From contig JAMNXK010000106.1 in NCBI GenBank assembly GCA_023653245.1, positions 1-7,014 on the forward strand: a stretch of 7,014 nt of DNA. Direction: 5' to 3'. The translations under genes and the position numbers were made by a program. How positions within the stretch are numbered: position 1 is the stretch's first letter; the number at the start of each line of letters is the position of its first letter. This DNA comes from Tagaea sp. (GTDB lineage: Bacteria > Pseudomonadota > Alphaproteobacteria > CACIAM-22H2). Below the pieces are notes generated by a model. That model made no database searches and had not been told where the DNA came from. It worked only from the letters and a program-made list of their open reading frames with translations. Shown here one piece after another: positions 6,822 to 7,014 of the stretch.

Positions 6822-7014
6822 ACTTTGGGCAGATAACGCGCGTTCTTGGCCTTGAACGGATCGACGAAGCGCACGCCCTTGAGAAGGCGCCCGTCCTGGA
6901 AATCCTCGGTGAACAGGACCGAGCACCCGGCGCGCCGGCACGTCGCCCACAGCATCGCGTCCCAGAACGCGAGCTTGTGATGCTCGACCGCCCACAACGC
7001 GTCGTCGAGATCGG
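6818..7014 (-). CDS. PIN-domain protein, VapC-like toxin, C-terminal part
   Basis: Translating the minus strand from the right edge to the TAG at 6818-6820 gives 64 complete codons of a PIN domain. HHKLAFWDAMLWATCRRAGC carries the conserved Trp-Asp with a metal-binding Asp, and CSVLFTEDFQDGRLLKGVRF followed by VDPF matches the TED..DG....GV..V(N/D)PF end of VapC-type ribonucleases. VapC proteins are Mg2+-dependent RNases, usually the toxin of a toxin-antitoxin pair that cleaves tRNA or rRNA. The N-terminal half, with the first conserved Asp and any vapB-like antitoxin gene, would lie beyond 7014. After PF the protein continues KAKNARYLPKV, slightly longer than the common ending. The 3' end overlaps tadA by 4 nt on the opposite strand. 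The family call is firm; activity and presence of an antitoxin cannot be judged. Confidence 0.85.
   Translation of the reverse strand, partial: DLDDALWAVEHHKLAFWDAMLWATCRRAGCSVLFTEDFQDGRLLKGVRFVDPFKAKNARYLPKV

Overview
The window is GC-rich, almost fully coding DNA with G/C-ending codons and GTG/ATG starts. EF-G is of an alphaproteobacterial type in its C-terminal half, and the rsmD, rluB and tadA genes lie close together, as is common in alphaproteobacteria. A Rhodospirillales-like chromosome is the best guess; this is inferred from protein resemblance recalled from memory, not from a search.

Layout. Bases 1-414 are the C-terminal half of prmA (ribosomal protein L11 methyltransferase). Bases 415-702 hold no credible gene but contain a dispersed-type palindromic repeat (about 539-620) and a smaller hairpin. 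A small unrecognised gene (703-951, minus) follows. The interval 952-1200 carries a good sigma70-like promoter and a strong leader hairpin for fusA (1201-3276, plus), which ends in a terminator-like hairpin. A short exported protein (3358-3690, plus) runs into rsmD (3684-4289, minus). A RibD-C/DHFR-like reductase (4288-4848, plus) sits between rsmD and rluB (4830-5618, minus) and overlaps both. A class I glutamine amidotransferase-like hydrolase of peptidase family C26 (5615-6331, minus) overlaps the rluB start by 4 nt. tadA (6378-6821, plus) is transcribed divergently from it, and the window ends inside a PIN-domain (VapC-like) gene (6818-7014, minus).

Functional theme. Five of the ten genes serve translation: PrmA methylates L11, EF-G drives translocation, RsmD methylates 16S rRNA, RluB pseudouridylates 23S rRNA and TadA makes inosine in the tRNA wobble position. 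The others (C26 hydrolase, RibD-C-like reductase, small exported protein, 82-residue protein, PIN toxin-like protein) look like accessory insertions among these housekeeping genes.

I found no clearly new multi-gene system. The points most worth a second look are the EF-G gene outside a str operon with its structured leader, the reductase gene wedged with overlapping ends between rsmD and rluB, the small ClpP-like exported protein lacking the expected serine, and the incomplete toxin-like gene at the right edge.
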